Shown here one piece after another: positions 42,381 through 42,500 of a stretch of DNA of 42,500 nt. The position numbers and the translations under genes are program-made. Source of the stretch: Chrysomallon squamiferum (Eukaryota > Mollusca > Gastropoda > Neomphalida > Peltospiridae); NCBI GenBank assembly GCA_012295275.1, contig CM022678.1:7705743-7748242 (forward strand). Reading direction: 5' to 3'. Under the pieces are notes generated by a model. It did not search any database, was not told the origin of the DNA, and was given only the letters and a program-made list of their open reading frames with translations. How positions within the stretch are numbered: position 1 is the stretch's first letter; each line of letters opens with the position of its first letter.

Positions 42381-42500
42381 GATCCTTTATCAAAAGCTTG
42401 TTTTGAGAATGAAAGAAAATGTGAGAAGTGACATTGATTCTAAGTGACTTGTTGTGTTTATCTCCAAGTTCTTCAAGTTTTCTCACTGTACTGAACAAAC
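42381..42500 (+). pseudogene. Possible further exon, runs off the window
   Basis: A strong acceptor (attttttcttcag) is followed by DPLSKACFENERKCEK and a stop. The two Cys residues and position suggest another EGF-like exon, but the frame is short and no donor is visible before the window ends. Confidence 0.3.

Overview
This window is non-coding-rich nuclear DNA from an animal. It is strongly A+T-rich, packed with microsatellites and minisatellites, and its coding pieces are short exons flanked by GT/AG splice signals. The recognisable parts (a CAMSAP/Patronin gene with a vertebrate-like CKK domain, EGF-module exons, decayed APE-type LINEs, a tRNA-type SINE, ankyrin repeats and a transposon-derived protein also known from cnidarians, molluscs and fish) suggest an invertebrate, most likely a lophotrochozoan such as a mollusc. 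That assignment is inference. There are no bacterial-style operons, rRNA, CRISPR arrays or intact long genes. Many of the longest open frames are simply repeats whose unit length is a multiple of three.

Layout. 1-1160 is a 24-bp minisatellite. 2.9-3.2 kb holds a promoter-like block (inverted CCAAT, perfect CRE) with a first exon on +. 4.0-6.1 kb has a probable C-terminal exon on + (tail with YEEI) and two exon-like blocks on -. 6.1-7.2 kb carries two pieces of an interspersed repeat. 7.6-8.2 kb is a broken transposon-derived coding fragment. 8.2-13 kb is simple and tandem repeats. At 13.07 kb one exon from the N-terminus of CAMSAP lies alone on +. 13.9-14.2 kb has an E-box/ETS promoter-like block and a short secreted-type reading frame.

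The main content is a CAMSAP (calmodulin-regulated spectrin-associated protein / Patronin, microtubule minus-end binding) locus on the minus strand, from about 25.0 kb down to 15.83 kb. Its exons follow protein order: N-terminal CH region, the linker with the VPISNATKRSF motif, the charged helix with KPRPKSMFVK, and the CKK domain. It carries stops and single-base frameshifts and lacks part of the CH domain and the end of the CKK, so I call it an unprocessed pseudogene. A second copy of its 5' half lies in the same orientation at 35.45-37.5 kb, inside a segmental duplication (about 23.09-26.90 kb and 35.42-38.63 kb). Both copies share an in-frame TGA at the same conserved Arg position, which suggests the gene was already damaged before it was duplicated.

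Between the copies lie a degenerate EGF-like exon (+), a non-LTR retrotransposon (-, 29.2-31.7 kb), a decayed ankyrin-repeat gene (-, 31.8-33.1 kb), an isolated open exon (-, 34.0 kb) and a second LINE fragment (-) that ends exactly at the duplication edge. Downstream of copy B, 38.9-42.5 kb is a run of EGF-like exons on + with good splice sites; one is fully open and several are frameshifted. The CAMSAP copies and EGF exons are arranged head to head around a short duplicated block, which may be a former divergent promoter. No active multi-gene system is evident; the window reads as a graveyard and duplication zone of vertebrate-like multi-exon genes. Single-base indels in homopolymers could partly be assembly error, but the Arg-to-TGA stops and missing exons are harder to explain that way.
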